35,832 nt of DNA from [Mycobacterium] manitobense (lineage in GTDB: Bacteria > Actinomycetota > Actinomycetes > Mycobacteriales > Mycobacteriaceae), in contig NZ_JACKSJ010000151.1 of the NCBI RefSeq assembly GCF_025821665.1, positions 1-35,832 on the forward strand, written 5' to 3'. The notes below the pieces were generated by a model. The model was not told the DNA's origin and ran no database searches. It saw nothing but the letters and a program-made list of their open reading frames with translations. A program made the translations under genes and the position numbers. Positions 24,825 to 34,310 of this stretch are shown here, piece after piece (position 1 is the first letter of the stretch; every line of letters begins with the position of its first letter).

Positions 24825-24855
24825 GGCCCGGTTTAGGGCCACCTACCATGTGGTA
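24825..24855. terminator. Two adjacent inverted repeats behind wecA
   Basis: GGCCC-GGTTTA-GGGCC (24825-24840) starts two bases after the wecA stop and is followed by TACCA-TG-TGGTA (24844-24855). Neither has a long T-run. The first may end wecA transcripts; the second could be a protein site ahead of the ATP synthase operon. The 24856-25059 leader shows no confident promoter. Confidence 0.45.
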
Positions 24856-25059
24856 CCTTTCCCTGCAGAACCCGAAAAACCTCGCGGGTTGCCGGCCCCC
24901 GGGTCGTCGGTTTCACAGCCGGACGACACGGAAGAACGACCGACAAAGGGAGCTGCCCCTTGGGTGATTCCAGCGAGACTTTGGCCCTCCGATACGCTCG
25001 GCAGGCACTCACAGGAACATCGGGACAACTTCTCAGATTCGCGGGATTGAGGTGAAGTC

Positions 25060-25506
25060 GTGACGACGCCAGCGCAGGACGCGCCGTTGGTGTTGCCCGC
25101 AGTTGCTTTCCGGCCGGTGCGCCTGCTCGTCATCTGTGCGGTGCTGGCCGGTCTCGCGACGCTCGGGACCGCCCTGCTGGGATATCCGATGGTCGGAGCG
25201 TTCTTCGCGATCGGGCTCGCGCTCGGGTTGATCAACGCGCTGCTGATTCAGCGGTCGGTCGAGTCCATCACCGCGAAGGACCATCCGCTCAAGCGCAACA
25301 TGGCCCTCAACTCGGCCACCCGCCTGCTGGTGATGACCGTGGTCGGACTCACCATCGCCTACATCTTCAAGCCCCAGGGACTGGGTGTGGTCTTCGGCAT
25401 GGCCCTGTTCCAGGTCATCCTGGTGGCCTCGACCGCGCTCCCGATCGTCAGGAAACTCAAAGCCCAAGCAGCTGACGGACTCGAAGGAGAGACTCCACAG
25501 CAATGA
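25060..25506 (+). CDS. atpI: AtpI-like membrane protein of the ATP synthase operon
   Basis: This 148-aa protein corresponds in place to Rv1303 of M. tuberculosis. It has four hydrophobic segments (about residues 20-38, 44-62, 87-105 and 112-132) and ends in a short charged tail. AtpI proteins help assemble the c-ring and may affect Mg2+ uptake; the assignment here rests on position, size and topology more than on motifs. The GTG start is preceded by GAGGTGA. Its stop overlaps the atpB ATG (ATGA). Confidence 0.8.
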   Translation: MTTPAQDAPLVLPAVAFRPVRLLVICAVLAGLATLGTALLGYPMVGAFFAIGLALGLINALLIQRSVESITAKDHPLKRNMALNSATRLLVMTVVGLTIAYIFKPQGLGVVFGMALFQVILVASTALPIVRKLKAQAADGLEGETPQQ

Positions 25507-26258
25507 CGCAGACCATCCTGGCCGCCGAGGGCGGCATTCAGGTCGGCCACCACACCGAGGCCAACTGGTTCGGGCTGACGGTCAACACCGACACGATCCT
25601 GTCCACGGTGATCGCCGCCGCGATCGTCCTGGGTCTGGCGTTCTTCCTGCGGGCCAAGGTCACCTCGACCGGCGTGCCGAACGGCGTGCAGCTGTTCTGG
25701 GAGGCGCTCACCGTCCAGATGCGCAATCAGATCGAGAGCGCCATCGGGATGAAGATCGCGCCGTTCGTGCTCCCGCTGGCCGTGACGCTGTTCGCGTTCA
25801 TCCTCGTCGCCAACTGGTTGTCGGTGCTGCCGGTGCAGTACTCCGACGAGACCGGCATCCACGAGTTGCTCAAACCGGCGGCATCGGACATCAACTTCGT
25901 GCTGGCGCTGGCGCTGTTCGTCTTCATCGCCTACCACGCGGCCGGCTTCTGGCGCCGTGGCGTGCTCGGCCACCCGAAGAAGCTGCTGAAGGGCCACGTC
26001 GCGATCCTTGCGCCGATCAACCTCGTCGAGGAGCTGGCCAAGCCGATCTCGCTGTCCCTCCGACTCTTCGGCAACATCTTCGCCGGCGGCATCCTGGTCG
26101 CCCTGATCGCACTGTTCCCGCCGTGGATCATGTGGGCACCGAACGCGATCTGGAAGATGTTCGACCTGTTCGTCGGCGCGATCCAGGCCTTCATCTTCGC
26201 GCTGCTGACCATCCTGTACTTCAGTCAGTCCATGGAACTCGACGAGGACCATCACTGA
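25503..26258 (+). CDS. atpB: ATP synthase Fo subunit a
   Basis: Subunit a forms the two proton half-channels beside the c-ring. The 251-aa product is polytopic and carries the essential Arg187 in LSLRLFGNIFAGG, the family hallmark, with ILAPINLVEELAKPISL before it. Next to the bedaquiline site of subunit c this subunit contributes contact residues. The ATG overlaps the atpI-like stop. An 88-base gap with a hairpin separates it from atpE. Confidence 0.97.
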   Translation: MTQTILAAEGGIQVGHHTEANWFGLTVNTDTILSTVIAAAIVLGLAFFLRAKVTSTGVPNGVQLFWEALTVQMRNQIESAIGMKIAPFVLPLAVTLFAFILVANWLSVLPVQYSDETGIHELLKPAASDINFVLALALFVFIAYHAAGFWRRGVLGHPKKLLKGHVAILAPINLVEELAKPISLSLRLFGNIFAGGILVALIALFPPWIMWAPNAIWKMFDLFVGAIQAFIFALLTILYFSQSMELDEDHH

Positions 26259-26309
26259 CCGCCTGATCGACCGCGCCAACCGCTTTACCGCACGAGCACG
26301 ACCCACGTC

Positions 26310-26339
26310 CTGGTAGGCCACTACCAGTTATCAAGGAGG
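26310..26339 (+). promoter_or_regulatory. Hairpin and strong ribosome site ahead of atpE
   Basis: CTGGTAG-GCCA-CTACCAG (26310-26327) is a perfect seven-pair stem with a four-base loop. It is followed by AAGGAGG (26333-26339), seven bases before the atpE ATG. This is the best ribosome site of the operon and fits the need for many more c than other subunits. Confidence 0.7.
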
Positions 26340-26346
26340 ATAAGGA

Positions 26347-26595
26347 ATGGATCCCACAATCGCTGCCGGCGCACTCATCGGCGGTGGACTGATCATGGCC
26401 GGCGGCGCCATCGGCGCGGGTATCGGCGACGGTATCGCCGGTAACGCGCTGATCGCCGGAATCGCCCGTCAGCCGGAGGCGCAGGGTCGACTCTTCACGC
26501 CGTTCTTCATCACGGTGGGTCTGGTCGAGGCCGCGTACTTCATCAACCTGGCGTTCATGGCGCTGTTCGTGTTCGCCACCCCGGTCGGCGCCTGA
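26347..26595 (+). CDS. atpE: ATP synthase Fo subunit c
   Basis: Subunit c forms the rotating ring. The 82-aa hairpin has the Gly-rich first helix (GGAIGAGIGDG), the polar loop RQPEAQGR and the proton-carrying Glu61 in helix two (VGLVEAAYFIN). Residues known from mycobacterial work to matter for bedaquiline binding (Asp28, Glu61, Ala63, Ile66) are all in the drug-sensitive form. Tandem stops TGA TAA end the gene. Confidence 0.98.
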   Translation: MDPTIAAGALIGGGLIMAGGAIGAGIGDGIAGNALIAGIARQPEAQGRLFTPFFITVGLVEAAYFINLAFMALFVFATPVGA

Positions 26596-26618
26596 TAACA
26601 ACCCTGGAGTCTCGAGTC

Positions 26619-27134
26619 ATGGGCGACCTGAGCACGACCATCCTTGCCGCCGAAGGCGGCGGGGGTGGCGGCAACTTCCTCGTTCCGAACGGCACGTTCT
26701 TCTTCGTGCTGCTCATCTTCCTCATCGTGCTGTTCGTCATCGCCAAGTTCGTGGTGCCGCCGATCGGCAAGGTGCTGAACGAGCGCGAGGCGATGGTCGC
26801 CAAGACCAACGACGACAACAAGAAGTCGGCCGAACTCTTCGCGGCGGCGCAGGCCGATTCGCGCAGGGTGATGGGCAGGGGCAGGCGCGACGCCGCGGGC
26901 ATCCGCGACGAGGCCCGCGGCGAGGGTCGCAAGATCCTCGAGGACATGCGGGCCCGGGCGAGCGCCGAGTCGGCGGAGACGCTCGCGCGCGCGAACGACG
27001 AACTGTCCGAACAGGGTCGGCAGACCTCGGCCGAGCTGCAGTCGTCGATCGAGACGCTGTCGGCAACGCTGGCCAGCCGCGTGCTCGGAGTCGACGTCAC
27101 CAGCGGGTCCGCTGCGACCAGTCAGGGGCGGTAA
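26619..27134 (+). CDS. atpF: ATP synthase Fo subunit b
   Basis: The 171-aa product has an N-terminal Gly-rich start, one membrane helix (FFFVLLIFLIVLFVIAKFVV, residues about 27-46) and a long Ala/Glu/Arg-rich coiled coil that forms half of the peripheral stalk. Its partner is the b' part of the AtpH fusion encoded directly downstream (four-base gap). Length and order are typical of mycobacteria. Confidence 0.96.
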   Translation: MGDLSTTILAAEGGGGGGNFLVPNGTFFFVLLIFLIVLFVIAKFVVPPIGKVLNEREAMVAKTNDDNKKSAELFAAAQADSRRVMGRGRRDAAGIRDEARGEGRKILEDMRARASAESAETLARANDELSEQGRQTSAELQSSIETLSATLASRVLGVDVTSGSAATSQGR

Positions 27135-27138
27135 CCAC

Positions 27139-28479
27139 ATGTCGACATTCATCGGTCAGCTCATCGGCTTCGTCGTCATCGTCTGGCTGCTGTGGCGTTA
27201 CGTGGTGCCTCCGGTTCGCCGGATGATGACCGCGCAGCAGGAGACGGTGCGTCGTCAGCTGGAGGAGAGCGCCACGGCCTCCAACAAAGTCGCCCAGGCT
27301 GACTCGCAGCACGCCAAGGCGGTCGAAGAGGCCGAGGCCGACGCGAAGAGGGTGGTCGAGGAGGCCCGCGCCGACGCCGAGAAGATTGCCGAGCAGATGC
27401 GGGCCCAGGCCGACAGCGAGGTCGAGCGGATCAAGGTTCAGGGTGCACAGCAGGTGCAGCTCCTGCGCCAGCAGCTCATCCGCGAACTGCGACAGCATCT
27501 CGGCACCGAATCCGTCGCTCGCGCAGGTGAAATCGTCCGCGAGCATGTGTCCGACGAGGGCCGCCAGTCGGCCACCGTCGACCGGTTCCTCGACGAACTC
27601 GATGCGATGGCTCCGTCGGAGGCGACCATCGATGACGCCGTCGGAGCACGCCTGCGGGCCACCAGCCGCGAATCGCTCAACGCGGTCGTCGCCCGTCTCG
27701 AGGAACTGACCGACGGCGCCGACGCCGAGGGACTGACGTCGCTCGCCGACGACCTCGTCGCCGTGACGAAGCTGCTGCGCGCCGAGACCGTGCTCGCCAA
27801 GCACCTCTCCGAGTCCACCGACAACTCCGAGGGGCGGGCCAATCTCGCGGAGTCGCTGCTCTCGGGCAAGGTGTCCGACTCCGCGGTGGAGATCGTCAAG
27901 ACCGCCGCCTCGCAGCGGTGGTCCGACGAGGACGATCTCGTCTTCGCGATCCGCCACACCGCCCGGCTCGCACTATTGGTCCGCGCCGAGCGCAACGACG
28001 AGACCGCCGAGGTGGAGGACCAACTCTTCCGCTTCAGCCGGATCATCGACGAGCAGTACCAGCTCAGCGCACTGCTGAGCGATTACACCACTCCCGCGGA
28101 GGGCAGGATCGCGCTGCTCGACTCGGTGCTCGGGAGTTCGGCCGGCGGCGCCAGCGACACCACCAAGGCACTGCTCGCCCAGGCTGTCGACCTGCTGACC
28201 GGCGAGCGCGCCGACGAGATCGTGCGCGAGCTGGCCGAGCTCGCCGTGGCCCGGCGGGGTGAGGTGGTGGCCCATGTGACCGCCGCCGCCGCGCTGAGCG
28301 ACGACCAGCGGAACCGTCTCACCGAGGTGCTCAGCCGTATCTACGGCCACCCGGTGTCGATCCAGCTGCAGATCGAGCCCGACATCCTGGGCGGACTGCG
28401 CATCGCAGTGAACGACGAGGTCATCGACGGCTCGCTGTCGTCGCGACTTGCCGCGGCCGAGACCCGGTTACCGGGCTGA
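27139..28479 (+). CDS. atpH: ATP synthase fused b'-delta subunit
   Basis: This 446-aa protein is the fusion found in mycobacteria and relatives. Residues 1-170 are a b-type stalk with one N-terminal membrane helix (FIGQLIGFVVIVWLLWRYVV) and a charged coiled coil. About 175-446 are the delta (OSCP) subunit that caps F1, ending in the conserved strand QLQIEPDILGGLRIAVNDEV and DGSLSSRLA. The ATG lies four bases behind the atpF stop. Confidence 0.97.
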   Translation: MSTFIGQLIGFVVIVWLLWRYVVPPVRRMMTAQQETVRRQLEESATASNKVAQADSQHAKAVEEAEADAKRVVEEARADAEKIAEQMRAQADSEVERIKVQGAQQVQLLRQQLIRELRQHLGTESVARAGEIVREHVSDEGRQSATVDRFLDELDAMAPSEATIDDAVGARLRATSRESLNAVVARLEELTDGADAEGLTSLADDLVAVTKLLRAETVLAKHLSESTDNSEGRANLAESLLSGKVSDSAVEIVKTAASQRWSDEDDLVFAIRHTARLALLVRAERNDETAEVEDQLFRFSRIIDEQYQLSALLSDYTTPAEGRIALLDSVLGSSAGGASDTTKALLAQAVDLLTGERADEIVRELAELAVARRGEVVAHVTAAAALSDDQRNRLTEVLSRIYGHPVSIQLQIEPDILGGLRIAVNDEVIDGSLSSRLAAAETRLPG

Positions 28480-28525
28480 CAACCACACCAAAGACCACGA
28501 ACACAAAAGGCAGGAAGACGAACGC

Positions 28526-30172
28526 ATGGCAGAGTTGACCATCTCGGCTGCTGACATCCAGGGGGCGATCGAGGACTACGTCGCCAACTTCGCCACCGAC
28601 ACCGACCGCGAAGAGATCGGCACCGTCATCGATGCCGGTGACGGTATCGCCCACGTCGAGGGGCTGCCCTCGGTGATGACGCAGGAGCTGCTCGAGTTCC
28701 CCGGCGGTGTCCTCGGCGTGGCGCTCAACCTCGACGAGCACAGCATCGGCGCGGTGATCCTCGGCGACTTCGACAAGATCGAGGAGGGCCAGCAGGTCAA
28801 GCGGACCGGCGAGGTGCTGTCGGTGCCTGTCGGCGACGGCTTCCTGGGCCGCGTCGTCAATCCGCTGGGCCAGCCGATCGACGGCCGCGGCGAGATCGAG
28901 ACCAGCGAGCGCCGTGCTCTCGAACTGCAGGCGCCGTCGGTGGTGCAGCGCCAAGGCGTCGGCGAGCCGCTGCAGACCGGCATCAAGGCGATCGACTCGC
29001 AGACGCCGATCGGCCGTGGCCAGCGGCAGCTGATCATCGGTGACCGCAAGACCGGCAAGACCGCGGTCTGCGTCGACACCATCCTGAATCAGCGCCAGAA
29101 CTGGGAGACCGGCGATCCGGACCAGCAGGTGCGCTGCGTCTACGTCGCCGTCGGCCAGAAGGGCACCACGATCGCCAGCGTGCGGCAGACGCTCGAAGAC
29201 GGCGGTGCGATGGACTACACCACCATCGTCGCCGCGCCGGCCTCGGACTCGGCCGGGTTCAAGTGGCTCGCGCCGTACGCCGGTTCTGCCATCGCGCAGC
29301 ACTGGATGTACGACGGCAAGCACGTGCTGATCGTGTTCGACGACCTGACCAAGCACGCTGAGGCGTACCGCGCCATCTCGCTGCTGCTGCGCCGCCCGCC
29401 GGGCCGCGAGGCGTTCCCCGGCGACGTGTTCTACCTGCACTCGCGGCTGCTGGAGCGTTGCGCGAAGCTGTCCGACGAGCTGGGTGGCGGGTCGATGACC
29501 GGGCTGCCGCTGATCGAGACCAAGGCCAACGACATCTCGGCCTACATCCCGACCAACGTCATCTCGATCACCGACGGCCAGTGCTTCCTGGAGACCGACC
29601 TGTTCAACCAGGGTGTGCGGCCGGCGATCAACGTCGGTGTCTCGGTGTCCCGCGTCGGCGGCGCCGCCCAGATCAAGGCGATGAAGGAGGTGGCCGGCTC
29701 GCTGCGCCTCGACCTGTCGCAGTACCGCGAGCTGGAGTCGTTCGCCGCCTTCGCCTCGGATCTTGACGCCACCTCGAAGGCGCAGCTGGATCGCGGCGCA
29801 CGACTGGTGGAGCTGCTCAAGCAGCCGCAGAACAGCCCGATGCCGGTCGAGGAGCAGGTGGTGGCGATCTTCCTCGGCACCCGCGGGCACCTCGACTCGG
29901 TGCCGATCGAAGACGTGATGCGCTTCGAGCAGGAGTTCCTCGAGCACCTGAAGTCCTCGAAGCAGGAGATCTTCGACGAGATCCGGGACAGCAAGAAGCT
30001 GTCCGATGAGCTCGAGAAGAAGCTCGTGGACGCCGTCAACGATTTCAAGAAGGGCTTCGAGAGCTCCACAGGCGAATCCGTGGTCGCCGACGAGAACGTC
30101 GACGCCATGTCCGACGAGGACCTCGAGAAGGAATCGGTCAAGGTCCGCAAGCCCGCTCCGAAGAAGAAGTAA
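28526..30172 (+). CDS. atpA: ATP synthase F1 subunit alpha
   Basis: The alpha subunit alternates with beta in the F1 head and binds nucleotide without catalysis. The 548-aa product has the beta-barrel N-domain, the P-loop GDRKTGKT (172-179), the central domain with VSVSRVGGAAQIKAMK, and a C-terminal extension of about 35 residues (FESSTGESVVADENVDA to KPAPKKK). The extension is specific to mycobacteria, and published work links it to suppression of ATP hydrolysis. The ATG at 28526 has AGGAAG ahead of it; upstream open frame overlaps atpH and is rejected. Confidence 0.98.
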   Translation: MAELTISAADIQGAIEDYVANFATDTDREEIGTVIDAGDGIAHVEGLPSVMTQELLEFPGGVLGVALNLDEHSIGAVILGDFDKIEEGQQVKRTGEVLSVPVGDGFLGRVVNPLGQPIDGRGEIETSERRALELQAPSVVQRQGVGEPLQTGIKAIDSQTPIGRGQRQLIIGDRKTGKTAVCVDTILNQRQNWETGDPDQQVRCVYVAVGQKGTTIASVRQTLEDGGAMDYTTIVAAPASDSAGFKWLAPYAGSAIAQHWMYDGKHVLIVFDDLTKHAEAYRAISLLLRRPPGREAFPGDVFYLHSRLLERCAKLSDELGGGSMTGLPLIETKANDISAYIPTNVISITDGQCFLETDLFNQGVRPAINVGVSVSRVGGAAQIKAMKEVAGSLRLDLSQYRELESFAAFASDLDATSKAQLDRGARLVELLKQPQNSPMPVEEQVVAIFLGTRGHLDSVPIEDVMRFEQEFLEHLKSSKQEIFDEIRDSKKLSDELEKKLVDAVNDFKKGFESSTGESVVADENVDAMSDEDLEKESVKVRKPAPKKK

Positions 30173-30186
30173 GGCGTTCATAACCC

Positions 30187-31116
30187 ATGGCTGCCACACT
30201 GCGCGAACTGCGCGGCCGCATCCGCTCCGCGGGCTCGATCAAGAAGATCACCAAGGCCCAGGAGCTGATCGCGACCTCGCGTATCGCCAAGGCGCAGGCC
30301 CGAGTCCAGGCGGCTCGGCCCTACGACCGCGAGATCACCAACATGCTCACCGAGCTCGCCAGTGCCAGTGCGCTGGACCATCCGCTGCTCGTCGCGCGCG
30401 AGAACCCGCGGCGGGCCGGTGTGCTGGTGGTGTCGTCGGATAGGGGATTGGCGGGGGCCTACAACGCCAACGTGTTCCGGCGTTCCGAGGAGCTGTTCTC
30501 GCTGCTGCGTGAGGAGGGCAAGGAGCCCGTCCTCTACACGGTCGGCCGTAAAGCCCTGGGTTATTACAGCTTCCGCAACTGGGACATCGCCGAGTCGTGG
30601 AACGGCTTCTCCGAGCGGCCCGACTACTCCCACGCGCAGGAGATCGGGTCCACCCTGGTCGACGCGTTCATGGCGGGTGAGGACGACGAAGGCGACGACG
30701 CCGGCGCGGACGGCATCCTCGGTCTGGACGAACTGCACATCGTGTTCACCGAGTTCAAGTCGATGCTGTCGCAGTCGGCGATCGCCCGCCGTATCGCTCC
30801 GCTGGTGGTGGAGTACAGCGAGGAGGAGGACAACGAACCGCACACGCTGTTCTCCTTCGAGCCCGACGCGGAGACGCTGTTCGACGCCCTGCTGCCGCGG
30901 TATGTGTCCACCCGGATCTTCGCCGCGCTGCTCGAGGCGGCGGCGTCGGAGTCGGCATCGCGCCGGCGTGCGATGAAGTCGGCGACCGACAACGCCGACG
31001 ATCTGATCAAGGAACTGACGCTCATGGCCAACCGCGAACGGCAGTCCCAGATCACCCAGGAAATCAGCGAAATCGTCGGTGGCGCCAATGCGCTCGCGGA
31101 CGCCGCCAAGAAGTAA
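30187..31116 (+). CDS. atpG: ATP synthase F1 subunit gamma
   Basis: Gamma is the central rotor shaft. The 309-aa product has the N-terminal helix AATLRELRGRIRSAGSIKKITKAQELIA and the matching C-terminal helix ending in EIVGGANALADAAKK. The acidic insertion AGEDDEGDDAGADGILGLD near residues 160-178 is the mycobacterium-specific gamma loop, reported to damp ATP hydrolysis. It lies 14 bases behind atpA. Confidence 0.97.
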   Translation: MAATLRELRGRIRSAGSIKKITKAQELIATSRIAKAQARVQAARPYDREITNMLTELASASALDHPLLVARENPRRAGVLVVSSDRGLAGAYNANVFRRSEELFSLLREEGKEPVLYTVGRKALGYYSFRNWDIAESWNGFSERPDYSHAQEIGSTLVDAFMAGEDDEGDDAGADGILGLDELHIVFTEFKSMLSQSAIARRIAPLVVEYSEEEDNEPHTLFSFEPDAETLFDALLPRYVSTRIFAALLEAAASESASRRRAMKSATDNADDLIKELTLMANRERQSQITQEISEIVGGANALADAAKK

Positions 31117-31164
31117 ACCAAGGCCCGGAAGCCCAGCGAAGAAGCTAGGAAGCGAAGAAAAGAC

Positions 31165-32808
<1,644 letters not shown>

Positions 32809-32810
32809 CG

Positions 32811-33182
32811 ATGGCTGACTCCGAACTGGACGTTGACATCGTCGCCGTCGAGCGGGAGATCTGGTCGGGGAAGGCGACATTCGTCTTCACCCGCACCACT
32901 TCCGGTGAGATCGGCATCCTGCCCCGGCACATCCCACTGGTGGCGCAACTCGTCGACGACGCCATGGTGCGGGTCGAACGCGAGGGTGAAGAGGACCTGC
33001 GGGTCGCCGTCGACGGTGGCTTCATGTCGGTCACCGACGAGGGCGTGATCATCCTCGCCGAATCGGCTGAGCTGGAATCCGAGATCAACGCCGAGCAGGC
33101 GAAGACCGACGCGGACTCCGACGACGAGGCGACCGCGGCCAGAGGGCGCGCGAGGCTTCGCGCCCTGGGCCAGATCGACTAG
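32811..33182 (+). CDS. atpC: ATP synthase F1 subunit epsilon
   Basis: Epsilon links the rotor shaft to the c-ring and can restrain hydrolysis. The 123-aa product has the N-terminal beta-sandwich (VDIVAVEREIWSGKATFVFTRT, GEIGILPRHIPLVAQL) and a short C-terminal helical part ARGRARLRALGQID, after an acidic linker DADSDDEATA. It starts two bases behind atpD, the last of the atp genes. Confidence 0.96.
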   Translation: MADSELDVDIVAVEREIWSGKATFVFTRTTSGEIGILPRHIPLVAQLVDDAMVRVEREGEEDLRVAVDGGFMSVTDEGVIILAESAELESEINAEQAKTDADSDDEATAARGRARLRALGQID

Positions 33183-33191
33183 GTTCCAGCG

Positions 33192-33635
33192 ATGAGCGCG
33201 TCCATGTGGATCATGGTTGCGCTCACCGGTGTGCTTGCGTCGGTCGTCGCCGTCCTGTGTTACCGGCTGTGGAAGTTGAGGCAGGTCGGCGGCACGGGCG
33301 CGATCCTGCGGGATGTTCCTGCCGTCGGCGGCCACGGCTGGCGACACGGCGTGATGCGTTACCGCGGTGGAGAAGCCGAGTTCTACCGGCTGTCGAGTCT
33401 GCGATGGTGGCCGGACCGGCGGTTGAGCCGCCGCGGCGTGGAGATCGTGTCCCGGCGTGCCCCACGCGGTGACGAATTCGACATCATGACCGACGAGATC
33501 GTCGTGCTCGAACTGCGGGACACCGGTGACGAAAGGCAGGGTTACGAGGTGGCTCTGGACCGGGGTGCGCTGACGGCGTTCCTGTCCTGGCTCGAGTCAC
33601 GCCCGTCGCCACGCGCCCGTCGTCGGAACTACTGA
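33192..33635 (+). CDS. DUF2550 family membrane protein
   Basis: The 147-aa product corresponds to Rv1312 in position. It has one N-terminal membrane helix (WIMVALTGVLASVVAVLCYRLW) and a soluble domain of about 110 residues with RGGEAEFYRLSSLRWWPDRRLSRRG, typical of the actinobacterial DUF2550 family. Function is unknown. It sits nine bases behind atpC and is probably the last gene of the atp transcript; four bases separate its stop from that of the convergent adenosyltransferase gene. Confidence 0.85.
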   Translation: MSASMWIMVALTGVLASVVAVLCYRLWKLRQVGGTGAILRDVPAVGGHGWRHGVMRYRGGEAEFYRLSSLRWWPDRRLSRRGVEIVSRRAPRGDEFDIMTDEIVVLELRDTGDERQGYEVALDRGALTAFLSWLESRPSPRARRRNY

Positions 33636-33639
33636 CGCG

Positions 33640-34227
33640 CTACGTCGCCTGAGTGCCAGCCGGGCCGCCGGGCTGCCACAGCACGTCGCCTCCGGGGTTG
33701 GCCACCCGCGACAGGATGAACAACAGGTCCGACAGTCGGTTGAGGTACTTGGCCGGCAGCACGTGGACCGAGTCCCCGTGCACGTCGACTGCCGTCCATG
33801 CCGACCGCTCTGCGCGGCGCGCCACGGTGCGGGCGACGTGCAGCAGCGCCGAGAGGGGCGTACCGCCGGGCAGCACAAAGGAATTCAACGCCGGAAGCGG
33901 CTCGTTGAACTCGTCGCACCATGTCTCGAGCCGGTCGATGTAGCTCTGTGGGACGCGCAGCGGGGGGTGTTCGGGATTGTCGATGACGGGCGTGGAGAGG
34001 TCGGCGCCCGCATCGAACAGATCGTTCTGCACCTGCAGCAGCACCTCCCGGATGCGCGGATCCGGGTTGCCCAGGGCGATCGCCGTGCCGATCGCGGCAT
34101 TCGTCTCGTCGCAGTCGGCGTAGGCCACCAGCCGGGGGTCGTTCTTCGCGACCCGGCTGAAATCGCTGAGACCGGTCGTTCCGTCGTCGCCGGTGCGGGT
34201 GTAGATGCGGGTCAGGTGCACGGCCAT
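33640..34227 (-). CDS. Cob(I)alamin adenosyltransferase, PduO type
   Basis: The enzyme transfers adenosyl from ATP to cob(I)alamin to make coenzyme B12. The 195-aa product has the PduO-type signatures: N-terminal ATP loop TRTGDDGTTGLSD, the central DLFDAGADLSTP, and the C-terminal NRLSDLLFILSRVAN. The ATG at 34227 gives the normal start MAVHLTRIYTRTGDDG; a longer in-frame start at 34272 adds 15 non-conserved residues. It corresponds in place to Rv1314c and in B12 biology usually serves methylmalonyl-CoA mutase. Confidence 0.93.
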   Translation of the reverse strand: MAVHLTRIYTRTGDDGTTGLSDFSRVAKNDPRLVAYADCDETNAAIGTAIALGNPDPRIREVLLQVQNDLFDAGADLSTPVIDNPEHPPLRVPQSYIDRLETWCDEFNEPLPALNSFVLPGGTPLSALLHVARTVARRAERSAWTAVDVHGDSVHVLPAKYLNRLSDLLFILSRVANPGGDVLWQPGGPAGTQAT

Positions 34228-34297
34228 GGACAAACCGTACCGGCACGCGGCACCGCGGAGCTCGGCTCGCATTTCTGTTTTAGCCCCGTGCGCTGTT

Positions 34298-34303
34298 TAC
34301 ACT
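34298..34303 (+). promoter_or_regulatory. -10 box for a probably leaderless murA mRNA
   Basis: TACACT fits the mycobacterial TAnnnT -10 pattern and ends seven bases before the murA GTG at 34311. Transcription would begin at or next to the start codon. No Shine-Dalgarno sequence is present, which fits leaderless translation from GTG. Confidence 0.55.
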
Positions 34304-34310
34304 GACCGGC

